Assembly (NCBI GenBank): GCA_001723765.1
Contig: MAYW01000009.1
Location: forward strand, 1 to 56,348
DNA from: Candidatus Scalindua rubra
GTDB taxonomy: Bacteria > Planctomycetota > Brocadiia > Brocadiales > Scalinduaceae
Direction of reading: 5' to 3'
Length of the DNA: 56,348 bases
Shown here: positions 40,718 to 50,244 of the stretch, piece by piece
Position numbering within the stretch: position 1 is the stretch's first letter
How the letters are laid out: each line of letters opens with the position of its first letter
Notes under the pieces: generated by a model
Told to the model about the DNA's origin: nothing
The model's input: the letters and a program-made list of their open reading frames with translations, nothing else
Database searches by the model: none
Program-made: the position numbers and the translations under genes

Positions 40718-42055
40718 ATGGCATTAACAGGACTAGAGATTTTTAAACTTCTTCCAAAAACAAACTGTAAGAAATGTGGAAGGCCAACATGTTTAGCATT
40801 TGCAATGCAGTTGGCACAAAAGAAAGCAGAACTGAAGGATTGCCCTGATGTAAGTGAGGAAGCAAAAAGCAAATTGGGTGAAGCTTCGGCACCGCCAATT
40901 AAATTAGTAACCATAGGAACAGGTGAAAAACAAGTAAAAATAGGCGAAGAAAACGTGCTCTTCAGGCACGACGAAAAATTTTATAACCCAACTGGAGTTG
41001 CAATAACTTTAAGTGATGACTTAGACGATAAAGCCTTTACCGAAAGATTAAATAAAATAAATAACCTTAAGTTTACGCGTGTAGGAACAGAAATTGAAAT
41101 AGACCTTATTGCATTACAAAATAATAGTGGAGATGCGTCAAAATTTACTGAAAGGGCAAAAGAGGTAAGTGGTAGCACACACTTGTCTATGATATTGGAG
41201 AGCAAATCAGATGATAGTATGAAGGCTGCTTTAGAGATCTGCGCAGACAAGAAACCTTTAATTCATGGAGCAAATGCCGAAAACTGGGAATCTATGGCAA
41301 ATATTGCAAAGGAAAAGAATTGCCCTTTAACCGTAAGCGCCCACACCTTAGAGGACTTAGCAGACCTGACTGAGAAAATCAAGGGAGCTGGCGTTACAAA
41401 GATAGTCTTAAATCAAATTTCTGAAAATATTAAAGAAATATTACAGGGACTTACCAAGATTAGAAGAGCCGCATTAAAAAAGGCGTTTCGCCCTCTTGGT
41501 TTTCCCACCTTGACATTTACGCCTAATGGAGACCCTTGTCAGGAAATTGCCAATGCAAGTGCATTTTTGGCCAAATATGCTGGAATTGTTGTAGTAAATG
41601 CATGTGAACCCTGGCAGATTATGCCGTTATTGACCGTGCGTCAAAACATATTTACAGATCCACAAAAGCCTGTTCAGGTAGAACCAAAACTTTATGAAGT
41701 AGGACAGGTCGATGAAAACTCACCTGTCTTATTTACAACAAATTTTTCACTGACTTATTACACCGTAGAGGGAGAAGTGGAAGCAAGCCGAATCCCAGCT
41801 TATATTTTAGCTGTCGGAACAGAGGGAACCTCTGTATTAACAGCATATTCTGGTGACAAGCTTAATGAAAAGGTTGTTGGAAAGGCTATGACTGACGCAA
41901 AGTTGGGAGAAAAAATAAAACATAAAAAACTCATTATCCCCGGCCTTGTCGCAGTGCTATCAGCTAAGATACAGGAAGAAACGAAATGGGAAGTACTGGT
42001 AGGTCCAAAAGAAGCCTCTGGATTGCCTGCATATATGAAAACTAATTGGCATTAA
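40718..42055 (+). CDS. acsC: Corrinoid iron-sulfur protein large subunit
   Basis: A 445-residue AcsC/CdhE. The N-terminal [4Fe-4S] motif is C17-x2-C20-x4-C25-x16-C42 (TNCKKCGRPTC). A TIM-barrel domain follows (TEIEIDLIALQNNSGD, IHGANAENW), then a C-terminal B12-binding half (YILAVGTEGTSVLTAYSG, KHKKLIIPGLVAV). It carries the methyl group from methyltetrahydrofolate to ACS. Its partner AcsD and the methyltransferase AcsE are not in the window. Confidence 0.96.
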   Translation: MALTGLEIFKLLPKTNCKKCGRPTCLAFAMQLAQKKAELKDCPDVSEEAKSKLGEASAPPIKLVTIGTGEKQVKIGEENVLFRHDEKFYNPTGVAITLSDDLDDKAFTERLNKINNLKFTRVGTEIEIDLIALQNNSGDASKFTERAKEVSGSTHLSMILESKSDDSMKAALEICADKKPLIHGANAENWESMANIAKEKNCPLTVSAHTLEDLADLTEKIKGAGVTKIVLNQISENIKEILQGLTKIRRAALKKAFRPLGFPTLTFTPNGDPCQEIANASAFLAKYAGIVVVNACEPWQIMPLLTVRQNIFTDPQKPVQVEPKLYEVGQVDENSPVLFTTNFSLTYYTVEGEVEASRIPAYILAVGTEGTSVLTAYSGDKLNEKVVGKAMTDAKLGEKIKHKKLIIPGLVAVLSAKIQEETKWEVLVGPKEASGLPAYMKTNWH

Positions 42056-42239
42056 ACGTAGTATCTTATTTCTAAAATCTTCAACAATTGTGACAAAACA
42101 TTTATCAATGTTCTTTATTCTAAGTAATCTATCGCAGGCTGAAGCCTGCGGCTACCCAATTTATGTTAAATTATTTATTACGTTCACTATAGGTTAGCAT
42201 GTTATCCTTCCATGCCTTTATATCCACTTTAAAGTAATC

Positions 42240-44210
42240 ATGTCTAAAGATAATACTTTTAAGATTCATTTCCTTCCTAACGATAAGTATGTAGAAATCG
42301 AGAAAGGAAATACTGTCCTCGATGCTTCACACAAGGCAAATATTTATATTAATAGTATATGTGGAGGAGACGGTATATGTGGAAAGTGCAAAGTTATTCT
42401 TTCAAGCGGTAAAGTTTATAAACAGACAACAACTCTACTAACCAATGAAGAAGTTGAAAAGAATTATATTCTTGCATGTGAGGCCGGAGTTGTTGAAGAT
42501 CTGCAAATCCTGATACCTAAAGAAACCAGATTAGAAGGGAAAAAAATACTCTTCGACCAGGACGAACAGCACTCGCTAACATGGGCGGCTATATTAAACA
42601 AAGCACAGTTTAAACAAGATACGTTAACGAAAAAGGTATTTCTTAAATTAGAACCTCCAACTATGGATGATAGCGTTGCAGATCATGAGCGCCTTTACCA
42701 GGCAATAATGATGAAACAAGGTGTAGAACTAAATGTGATGCAAACAGGCTATCGTATATTAAAACAACTGCCCGAAACCTTAAGACAAAGCAACTGGTCT
42801 GTAACTGTCACTCTTGGACACCGTGGAACTACACTGGAAATAGTTGAAGTTCAACATGGCGATACCAGCCAGAAAAACTATGGTGTTGCAATAGACATAG
42901 GAACTACTACTGTCGTAGCAAGCCTGCTTGAGCTTTCATCGGCAAAGATAATTGATTCTGAAGCAATTTACAATTCACAAATGAAATTTGGAGAAGACTA
43001 TATCCAAAGAATAATATACTCAATACAAAATGATGCCCTGGATGAAATGCAAAAGACAATTGTATCCGATATAAACAAAATTATCTCAACATTAATAAAG
43101 AGAAATGACATAAATCTCTATGATATAACGTCTATTGTATGTGCCGGCAATACTACAATGATCCATTTTTTACTCGGTCTAGATCCTTCAAATATAAGGA
43201 AAGAACCATATCTTCCTGTGGCTAATTCTATTCCCCCAATAAGGGCAGCTCAAGTAGGTATTGACATAAATTCACGCGGTATTCTATACACACTTCCTAG
43301 CGTAGCAGCCTATGTAGGCGCTGACATAACATCAGGATCTACTGCAATCAGACTTGATAAAGAGGAAATGCCCTCCCTATTTATTGACATTGGAACTAAT
43401 GGTGAAGTAGTCCTTGGAAACAAAGAGTGGATGGTTTGTTGTTCTGCCTCTGCAGGACCTGCGTTTGAAGGCAGTGGCGTTCGTCATGGAATGAGGGCTG
43501 CAAAAGGAGCCATTGAAATAACGCATATCTCTAAGGATTATGAAGTAAGTTATTCCACTATTGGAAATGTACCACCAAGAGGAATATGCGGCTCCGGATT
43601 GCTAGATTGTATTGCTGAAATGCTGCGAAGTGGGATTATTGATAGGTCTGGAAATTTACAAAAAAGTATTGAAACTGATAGATTAAGAAAAAAAGAAGAT
43701 GAATTTGAATTTGTTTTGGTTGAAAAAGAAGAGACGGGCATTGATAGTGAAATAGTGATAACACAAGCCGATATATCAAATCTGGTGCGTTCAAAGGCTG
43801 CTATTTATGCAGCAGTTTCTATCCTTATAGAATCAATGAGCTTAAGCATAAGTGATATACACAGTGTTTATCTTGCTGGAGGATTTGGAAACTATCTCAA
43901 CGTTAGGAATGCTATAACAATAGGTATGTTACCTGACATGCCTACGTCACGGATAAAATTTGTTGGAAATACATCCTTAACAGGTGCTAAAATGACTTTA
44001 CTATCAGAGGAAGCATTTGAGACAGTTCAAAAAATTGCATCTCAAATGACTTACTTTGATCTTATGGGAAATCCGAAGTATATGGAAGAGTTTATGTCTG
44101 CAAACTTTCTTCCACATACAAACCTTGAAGAATTTCCATCTGTACTTGAGGAATTAGCTTCCCAAAATACATTATCAAAAGGAAAAAGTAAGTTGACAAA
44201 ATCCCCCTGA
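42240..44210 (+). CDS. acsV: Reductive activator of the corrinoid protein (RACo)
   Basis: A 656-residue protein. Residues 1-95 are a [2Fe-2S] ferredoxin domain (C41, C47, C50, C80; CGGDGICGKCKV). A linker follows, then an ASKHA-type ATPase (VAIDIGTTTVVASLL, IDIGTNGEVVLGN, VYLAGGFGNYL). RACo reduces Co(II) corrinoid protein to Co(I) in an ATP-dependent way. The last codons and the TGA stop are in the AAATCCCCC inverted repeat at 44198. The upstream gap (42056-42239) holds a CGCAGGCTGAAGCCTGCG hairpin. Confidence 0.95.
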   Translation: MSKDNTFKIHFLPNDKYVEIEKGNTVLDASHKANIYINSICGGDGICGKCKVILSSGKVYKQTTTLLTNEEVEKNYILACEAGVVEDLQILIPKETRLEGKKILFDQDEQHSLTWAAILNKAQFKQDTLTKKVFLKLEPPTMDDSVADHERLYQAIMMKQGVELNVMQTGYRILKQLPETLRQSNWSVTVTLGHRGTTLEIVEVQHGDTSQKNYGVAIDIGTTTVVASLLELSSAKIIDSEAIYNSQMKFGEDYIQRIIYSIQNDALDEMQKTIVSDINKIISTLIKRNDINLYDITSIVCAGNTTMIHFLLGLDPSNIRKEPYLPVANSIPPIRAAQVGIDINSRGILYTLPSVAAYVGADITSGSTAIRLDKEEMPSLFIDIGTNGEVVLGNKEWMVCCSASAGPAFEGSGVRHGMRAAKGAIEITHISKDYEVSYSTIGNVPPRGICGSGLLDCIAEMLRSGIIDRSGNLQKSIETDRLRKKEDEFEFVLVEKEETGIDSEIVITQADISNLVRSKAAIYAAVSILIESMSLSISDIHSVYLAGGFGNYLNVRNAITIGMLPDMPTSRIKFVGNTSLTGAKMTLLSEEAFETVQKIASQMTYFDLMGNPKYMEEFMSANFLPHTNLEEFPSVLEELASQNTLSKGKSKLTKSP

Positions 44211-44246
44211 ATCCCCCTTTATTAAAGGGGGACTGAGGGGGATTTA
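44198..44246. repeat. AAATCCCCC inverted repeat
   Basis: AAATCCCCCTGAATCCCCC and its complement close a stem around TTTATTAA. Same family as 5925-5973. It supplies the stop of acsV. Confidence 0.8.
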
Positions 44247-44276
44247 TTTGATTCGTTTACTATAGCTAAGAGGAAA

Positions 44277-44329
44277 GTAGCCGCAACCTTTAGGTTGCGC
44301 AAATATCGCAGGCTAAAGCCTGCGGCTAC
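44277..44329. repeat. GTAGCCGCAACC inverted repeat
   Basis: GTAGCCGCA at 44277 pairs with TGCGGCTAC ending at 44329. Inside are two local hairpins, CAACCTTTAGGTTG and GCAGGCTAAAGCCTGC. It is a dispersed repeat (also inside 31821-31950 and at 42130) between acsV and acsF. Confidence 0.8.
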
Positions 44330-44371
44330 ATAAATCGCTCAATTTACGTATCAAGAGAAAAGAGTTAAAAA

Positions 44372-45145
44372 ATGTCTTATACAATTGCAATGGCAGGAAA
44401 AGGTGGCACAGGCAAATCAACTATAGCTACCTTAATAATACGTTATATAACAGAGGAGCTTAGAAAAACGGTTTTGGCTGTTGATGCAGATCCCAACTCA
44501 TCCCTCGGTATATCATTAGGTGTAAATGTAAATGGGACGATTGCTGATATCCGTGATGACGTAGTTGAAAAAAGAGTAGATATTCCTGCAACAATGTCTA
44601 AAGAAAGATACATAGAGTATTGTATCGAAGACTGTATTGTTGAAGAAAACAAGTTCGATTTACTAACAATGGGAAGGCCTGAAGGACCTAAATGTTATTG
44701 CTATGCCAACAACCTGCTTCGTAAATACCTTGACAAGACAGAAAAAAGTTACCCTTATATAGTTATTGATAACGAAGCAGGCATGGAACATCTATCACGT
44801 AGAACTACAAATGATGTGAACTTACTCATAATAGCTTTTGAATCAACTATCATTGGTGTACACACGGCAAAAAGAATAACCGATCTAATCGAAAGTCTGC
44901 CTATAAAGATAAAAGAGAAAGTATATGTAATTTGTAAGGTTCCAGAAAAAGGAATAAGTGAAAAGGTTGAATCAGAAATTTCAAAGACAGGGTTTGAAAT
45001 TTCTACCAGATTACCATTTAATAATGAAATATACGATAGTATTACCTCTGGCGAATCATTGCTGCAAATAAATAAAGAAAACATTGTTTATAACGAGATC
45101 AAGAACTTAATGAATAATTTTATTCTAATGTCAGCGGATAAATGA
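44372..45145 (+). CDS. acsF: CooC/AcsF-type nickel insertion ATPase
   Basis: A 257-residue MinD-fold ATPase: Walker A AGKGGTGKST, VDADPNSSLGISLG, the CxC metal motif C108/C110 in GPKCYCYANN, and DNEAGMEHLSRRT. It is a paralogue of cooC at 34134; in acetogens AcsF loads nickel into ACS. Its position at the end of the acs cluster fits that. A TTAAAAA leader precedes the ATG, and AGAGAAAAGAG is a weak ribosome site. Confidence 0.9.
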   Translation: MSYTIAMAGKGGTGKSTIATLIIRYITEELRKTVLAVDADPNSSLGISLGVNVNGTIADIRDDVVEKRVDIPATMSKERYIEYCIEDCIVEENKFDLLTMGRPEGPKCYCYANNLLRKYLDKTEKSYPYIVIDNEAGMEHLSRRTTNDVNLLIIAFESTIIGVHTAKRITDLIESLPIKIKEKVYVICKVPEKGISEKVESEISKTGFEISTRLPFNNEIYDSITSGESLLQINKENIVYNEIKNLMNNFILMSADK

Positions 45146-45437
45146 ATTAGACTCTTCGCGGAGTTTATCCCTTCGTCGTACTCAGGGCAAGCTCTGAGCA
45201 ACATGATGAGATCCTTCGTTGCCTTTCCGCCTGAAAGACATAGTCGGGCAGGCGCCAACTCAGGATGACAGGAAGTGAAGGACTCAGAGTGACATTTTTG
45301 TTATTACATTGCCATTCTGAGGGAGTCCTTCGGCATTGTCATCCTGAGCGGAGCGAAGGATCCTGTTTGTGATACATCAGGATAAACTCCGCTACCGAAG
45401 AATATCAGTCAGTGTATATATAGCTATGTTTAAAGAA
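45146..45437. other. Repeat-filled intergenic region after acsF
   Basis: GCGGAGTTTATCC (45158-45170) and GGATAAACTCCGC (45380-45392) are inverted repeats bracketing copies of the CATCCTGAGCGGAGCGAAGG and TCAGAGTGACA type repeats. No gene is seen. Since acsF (plus) and the nucleotidyltransferase gene (minus) converge here, it may serve as a terminator region, but no classic terminator is visible. Confidence 0.6.
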
Positions 45438-46034
45438 CTATTTTGCCTTATCTCCAAGTTCTGCATCACTCAAAGCCTGCTCCAAAAGTTGAGAAACTCC
45501 GCGGTGTTTAGCCCCCCGTTTCAGATACTCAAAGTCGAGCGTTTCATGTTGAACTTGCAACACCCCCAACACATCATTCCACTGCCGTTCTGATACACCT
45601 TCTCCCAACTGGAACCAATAGAGCTTGTGAAGAATAACATCCTCTGCACTTGACAAAAAGAGGGTTTGTGGAGGATTATCGGATACCTGATATTGCTCTC
45701 GACGCGCCATTTCCTCTTGCGAAGAAATATCCTCCTGAAGCACAAAAATATCAACCTTAAACATGGTTTCAAGATGAATCACATTAAATGATGAATGAAG
45801 TTTAATCGCTTCTCGTATCATGTCGGCATCGATATAAAATTCATTCTCAAAAGCACTGACAAGTAGAGGTATATGGTGATATTTGAGATCTGCAACAACA
45901 TCGACATCCTGTGTGGCCCTGGGAATGCCATGAAGAGAACTTGCTAAAGAGCCTCCAACTAAATATGGAATATCAAGTTGTTCCAACACATCAGTAACAT
46001 GTTTTGTAATGCGAAGAGGTTCTGCGAGCATCAT
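45438..46034 (-). CDS. Nucleotidyltransferase-fold protein
   Basis: A 198-residue protein with the pol-beta nucleotidyltransferase pattern: LVGGSLASSLHGIPRATQDV followed by DVVAD, in which GGS and two Asp of DVDVV are the NTP/metal site. A third acidic residue may lie in VDIFVL. It is of the DUF6036/AbiEii-like group. Its ATG starts right after the stop of the small gene at 46035, so the two are translationally coupled. A toxin-antitoxin or defence role is possible but unproven. Confidence 0.78.
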   Translation of the reverse strand: MMLAEPLRITKHVTDVLEQLDIPYLVGGSLASSLHGIPRATQDVDVVADLKYHHIPLLVSAFENEFYIDADMIREAIKLHSSFNVIHLETMFKVDIFVLQEDISSQEEMARREQYQVSDNPPQTLFLSSAEDVILHKLYWFQLGEGVSERQWNDVLGVLQVQHETLDFEYLKRGAKHRGVSQLLEQALSDAELGDKAK

Positions 46035-46295
46035 TTAAAAGCCTTGCTGTTCAGGATCCCAATGAAAGACACGTATCATTGTTTCCCTTGTCAACCAAAG
46101 TGCGCCTAATCGAAGCTGTTGTTCTCGCTCTGAAATATTTCCGTATTTTTTCCGAATACGAGCAAGCGCAAGCTGTTGAACCGCTTTTGTTAGTTCGTTG
46201 ACTCGTTGCAGCTTTTGTTGAGGGGTCATTTTTCGATAACCGGCAATCAATTTCTTGCGTATATGTATGGGAGTATCAATGTTTTTGAAGGGCAT
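46035..46295 (-). CDS. Small helical partner of the nucleotidyltransferase
   Basis: An 86-residue, basic, mostly helical protein (RKKLIAGYRKMTPQQKLQRV, ISEREQQLRLGALWLTRETM). It is directly followed by the nucleotidyltransferase gene without a gap. I recognise it as the usual small partner of such genes but know no function. ATG 46295; the upstream sequence is AT-rich. Confidence 0.7.
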   Translation of the reverse strand: MPFKNIDTPIHIRKKLIAGYRKMTPQQKLQRVNELTKAVQQLALARIRKKYGNISEREQQLRLGALWLTRETMIRVFHWDPEQQGF

Positions 46296-46428
46296 TTTAT
46301 TTTCCAGATAAACGATAATACCATAAAACTATATGAATGGAAGTAGAAAAATATTTAAACATTGCTGAATAGTGGCCAATCTACTTCCCATTATTAGTCT
46401 CTAAGCCGACAATTTCTTGCTTTTTTTC

Positions 46429-46504
46429 GAAAATAGGGACACATCCCATTTATATTAATTTTATCAAGAAGCCTACTTCATAAATGGGATGTGTCCCTAT
46501 TTTC
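46429..46504. repeat. 76-bp REP/RAYT-type hairpin element
   Basis: Perfect 25-base arms at 46429-46453 and 46480-46504, with core GGGACACATCCC, around a 26-base loop. The last residues (NRDTSHL) and the stop of the histidine kinase gene lie in the right arm. The GGGACACATCCC core is of the kind seen next to REP-associated transposases (from memory). Confidence 0.85.
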
Positions 46505-48817
46505 ACTATTTTCAATTGGTAATGTTATCGTAAATATAGTGCCTTTGTTTATTTCTGACTCACAGGTAACTGAGCAATTATGTTCTCTTATTATGCCATA
46601 TACGATAGAGAGCCCAAGCCCTGTGCCTTTCCCAACCTCTTTGGTCGTGAAAAATGGTTCAAACATCTTGTCCATACACTTTTGTTCCATACCCCTTCCA
46701 TTGTCTGCAACTTTAATGATAACAGACTCCTTATCTTTAGAAAGAAATATATCAACCCGTATCTCAGCATTATGAGCTTTATCCGTAAATGCATCCATGG
46801 CATTCTGGAACAGGTTTATAAATACCTGCTCAAACTGATTCGAGCTGATTGAAACCACGGGTAGATCAGTCTCGATATTCTTTACCACCTCGATATTCCT
46901 CAGACGAATCCGTTCTCCCATCAGGAGCAATGTATTATTTAAAACTGTTTCAATACTGACTCGCTGCTTCACGATATCATCACTTCTGCCAAAGGTTCGT
47001 AAGTTCCGAATAATCTCATCAATGCGGCCCACTTGTTTATAGGACACCTCCAGTTCTTTTTTTAATCCGTCCTTATCGATAGTATCCTCTTTGAGGTCTA
47101 TCTTAAGACCCTGAATAAAACTACTGATATAAGTAAGAGGTTGGTTGATTTCGTGGGCTACGCCGGTGGCGATCTCTCCAAGTGAGGCCAATTTTGAGGT
47201 TGCCATCATCTTTATCTGCATATCCTGTTTTTCTTTCTCAAACTTTTTTAGATTCGTGATATCCCGGCTTATTCCCACACTACCAATAAATTTGCCCTGT
47301 TTATTAAAGCGAGGAAAACCTGATATTAGAAAGGCTCCTCTCATGTGATGATCTACTATCTCTGCAGTGGCTGGCTTTAAGCTTCGTTTCGATTGTACAA
47401 GAGGGCAATTCGGGATTGGTTTATCAGCGCCATGGAAGACCTCGTAGTACTTTTTCCCTATAAGTTCTTCAGGTTTTGCATTAAATTTACGCTCAACCGC
47501 CTTGTTATACCTGATGATGTTGAACTCCTCATCGTGAATGCTGATTAGGTCTGAAATGGAATCAAACGTTGTTTCCCAATCTTTCCTGGCATGTTCTATT
47601 TCTTCAACCTTTTTCTCAAGTTCTTGTGTGGTAGCGGCAAGGTCCTTAGTCCTCTCATTCACCATCACTTCCAGTTTATCCGAATATCCCTTAATTGCAT
47701 CATAGGAGGTCTTAAGTTTTTCTACCATCCAATTAAATCTATCCGTCAGTATTCCTATTTCATCCTTCGCCCTTGTCTCAATTCTAAATTCAAGATCTCC
47801 CTTTGCTACCTTCTTTGTTCCTTCTACAAGAGTTCGAATAGGTTTTGTTACCTTTGTGGACAGAAGGATTGCAATCGTCACTACAACTGTAATGGCCGTA
47901 ATCCCCGTAATGATGAAGATGTCTCTTAAACGTGTAACGGGGGCAAAGGCCTCTGCCTTATCTATCTCTGCCAGGAGTGTCCAGCCGTATTCAGGTAGAT
48001 ATATAGAGGCGCCAACAATGGACACTCCCCTGTAATCTGGATAGATGCCTGTCATTCCTTGCCCATCCTCTGTAATCTTGCGAACCGGTTCGGTATCCAC
48101 CACCTGCCTGAGGGAAGCGCCTCCTACAAACCTCGACTCAGTGAGCATTATTCCGTCCCTATTGACTAGATATACCTCTCCGGTCTCACCCATGCCGGCA
48201 CGGTTGGTTGTAACCACATTTAGGAATGCCATGTTATAGTGGTTAATAACGACGTCTAATGGCTCAGCGCTCTCATGGAGGAAAATGGGTGCAGCAGCAC
48301 ATATCGAATTCCTTTCCAGGTGAGGAGTGTATTTGCCCTCACCAATGCAGGTTTCGGTGTAGTTTTTATCCATGGTTCGCATATATGCCACATCATGGTC
48401 GGACATACCCTTCCCGATTATCGCCTCATGAGTGGATGCGATGATCCTGCCGTCCTTGTTCACAACCTCTATTCCCTCAAGATGGGGGTCTAGTGGTTTC
48501 TTGTTCACCAAGAGGTGTCTGTTCAGGGCAGTGATGGTATCTTGTTCAGGCGATTCTCCACGATTGATTCTCTCAAGGGTGTCTCTTATAAACCCGTCGG
48601 AGCTGAAGTCTGTGGTCTGTCTCTTTTTTGCCTCTATATAAGACAGGACATGAAGCTTTCTTGACTCTGCAACTGCTGTCAACCAGTCAAGTGTCTGTAT
48701 CTTTATCGTATTCCTGGCATTGAGGTAGTATAGCGTTGTGATTACGGCAATGGGTATGAGTGAGATGCAGAACGTAAATATGAGTAGTTTGCCTCTTATT
48801 GACCGGAATAATTTCAC
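46478..48817 (-). CDS. Membrane sensor histidine kinase (Cache-HAMP-PAS)
   Basis: A 779-residue protein: TM1 ~11-33 (LLIFTFCISLIPIAVITTLY), an extracytoplasmic double Cache sensor (~40-295), TM2 ~300-322, HAMP (~323-375), coiled coil, PAS (~425-540), HisKA with H-box GVAHEINQPLTY, and ATPase domain (NLFQNAMDAF, DNGRGM, FEPFFTT, GKGTGLGLS). Cache domains bind small molecules outside the inner membrane. The C-terminus NRDTSHL comes from the repeat at 46429. No regulator is adjacent. Confidence 0.94.
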   Translation of the reverse strand: MKLFRSIRGKLLIFTFCISLIPIAVITTLYYLNARNTIKIQTLDWLTAVAESRKLHVLSYIEAKKRQTTDFSSDGFIRDTLERINRGESPEQDTITALNRHLLVNKKPLDPHLEGIEVVNKDGRIIASTHEAIIGKGMSDHDVAYMRTMDKNYTETCIGEGKYTPHLERNSICAAAPIFLHESAEPLDVVINHYNMAFLNVVTTNRAGMGETGEVYLVNRDGIMLTESRFVGGASLRQVVDTEPVRKITEDGQGMTGIYPDYRGVSIVGASIYLPEYGWTLLAEIDKAEAFAPVTRLRDIFIITGITAITVVVTIAILLSTKVTKPIRTLVEGTKKVAKGDLEFRIETRAKDEIGILTDRFNWMVEKLKTSYDAIKGYSDKLEVMVNERTKDLAATTQELEKKVEEIEHARKDWETTFDSISDLISIHDEEFNIIRYNKAVERKFNAKPEELIGKKYYEVFHGADKPIPNCPLVQSKRSLKPATAEIVDHHMRGAFLISGFPRFNKQGKFIGSVGISRDITNLKKFEKEKQDMQIKMMATSKLASLGEIATGVAHEINQPLTYISSFIQGLKIDLKEDTIDKDGLKKELEVSYKQVGRIDEIIRNLRTFGRSDDIVKQRVSIETVLNNTLLLMGERIRLRNIEVVKNIETDLPVVSISSNQFEQVFINLFQNAMDAFTDKAHNAEIRVDIFLSKDKESVIIKVADNGRGMEQKCMDKMFEPFFTTKEVGKGTGLGLSIVYGIIREHNCSVTCESEINKGTIFTITLPIENSENRDTSHL

Positions 48818-48861
48818 CTTGTGACCTCTTTCGTAAGCGCCCTTGTCATATAGGGTGTAAA

Positions 48862-48905
48862 GGACAAGCGCCCGTCCTGAAAACGGTTCAGGATGGGCGC
48901 TGTCC
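48862..48905. repeat. GGACAAGCGCCCGTCCTGAA hairpin
   Basis: GGACA-GCGCCC-TCCTGAA pairs with TTCAGGA-GGGCGC-TGTCC around ACGG; the stem is ~20 bp. It sits between plsY and the sensor kinase (both minus). TTTTCTTAAAA follows on the plus side. It could be a terminator-like or REP hairpin. Confidence 0.7.
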
Positions 48906-49104
48906 CGATTTTCTTAAAACGTTTTAAATAATATCTCTACTTTGAATTTCCAGCGGTTTATTTGCTCTGCATCTTTTATCGCTGTAGCATCAATCAGACT
49001 AGGATTATTTTATGCGATTAAAACTGATTGTCAATTAAATTTGGTGGTTGATTGTGAAATCACTGTGTGCATTGTGAATTCGATAGGGCAGATGCACTAG
49101 CCTT

Positions 49105-49737
49105 TTAAAGCCTTGAAAAAACCTTTTTTTCAGTTCCTGCGATAATTCTCTGTATATTAGATATATGCTTTACAATTATAAGAATGGCAACGGCTACAGA
49201 TAGAGCCGTAAGGTATATATTATTCCCAAAAGGTGAATCCACAACTCCCATAATAATCCCTACAAGAGCTAAGGCGCCTACCATTGACCCTAAAGACACA
49301 TAACGCGACACTATCACAGCCAGAATCCAGACACCAAATGACATCGCTATAGGTATTGGTGTCAACCATACAAATACTCCAAAGCTTGTAGCGACAGCCT
49401 TACCGCCTTTAAATCTCAGATACACGGGAAAGGCATGACCAAAAACCGCACAAAAGCCACAAAGAATCACCAGCAGGTTGTCAGTCGTCGTTGGAAATTT
49501 TATCCCGCTAACAAGCACCGGCACAAGAAATACGGCCACAAACCCCTTAAGCATGTCTAGAATAAATATTATTAATCCATACTTTCGCCCAAGTACTCTA
49601 CCTACATTTGTGGCGCCTATATTTCCGCTACCTTGTGTTCGAATATCTATTCCCTTTGCAACGGCTATTAAATAACCAAAAGGAATACTTCCGATTAAGT
49701 ATGAAATTACAAGCCCAAATAAATACGATAATAACAT
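49105..49737 (-). CDS. plsY: Glycerol-3-phosphate acyltransferase PlsY
   Basis: A 210-residue polytopic membrane protein with the three PlsY motifs: GSIPFGYLIAVAKGIDIRTQ with GSGNIGATNVGRVLG, GHAFPVYLRFKGGKAVATSF, and the loop VSRYVSLGSM. It transfers the acyl group of acyl phosphate to glycerol-3-phosphate, the first step of phospholipid synthesis. ATG 49737; a copy of the CCCCCTTAGTCCCCC repeat lies immediately upstream. Confidence 0.95.
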   Translation of the reverse strand: MLLSYLFGLVISYLIGSIPFGYLIAVAKGIDIRTQGSGNIGATNVGRVLGRKYGLIIFILDMLKGFVAVFLVPVLVSGIKFPTTTDNLLVILCGFCAVFGHAFPVYLRFKGGKAVATSFGVFVWLTPIPIAMSFGVWILAVIVSRYVSLGSMVGALALVGIIMGVVDSPFGNNIYLTALSVAVAILIIVKHISNIQRIIAGTEKKVFSRL

Positions 49738-50244
49738 GTTTCAAAATCCCCCTTAGTCCCCCTTTGGAAAAGGGGGAAAATTATTTTGGTTCAGGCTACA
49801 AGCCTGAACCGGCAAAAGACAAATATCCGAAAAAGTGTTCGTAGATTGAAAATACTTTTGCTACGAAAATAGATTCCCGATCGTTCGATGAACTCACCAT
49901 GCTGAGCCTGTCGAAGCATCGGGGTCGGCCCGCCTGCCATCTGTCGGGCAGGGAATGACGACTTGTGACGCTCTAACTTGTTTACACAATTCAATCCCCA
50001 TTTACATGAGGACATGCTTTTCTGTCATTCCCGAGGAATACCTACTTGGGAAGCCCGTCCCTGCCAGAAAGACTATGTCGGGCTGGCGAACGGATTCATC
50101 CGGGCGGGCAGACAGGGAATCTGATCCTGTCCCCATCTCCATGGGGATGACATTACTTTCATCAGTGCCTGCCCTGAACTCGATTCAGGGACATGTTTTC
50201 ATCCTTCGTGGTACCCTGAAAGGGCATGAAGGTTTGTTTTGAAT
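49738..50244. other. Repeat-filled intergenic region
   Basis: About 500 bases without a supported gene: CCCCCTTTGGAAAAGGGGG hairpin (49747-49780), GGTTCAGGCTACAAGCCTGAACC palindrome (49787-49812), CGCCTGCCATCTGTCGGGCAGG, TGTCATTCCCGAGG and CCTGCCCGCCCGGATGAATC type repeats. Short open frames across it are repeat translations. Confidence 0.65.
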
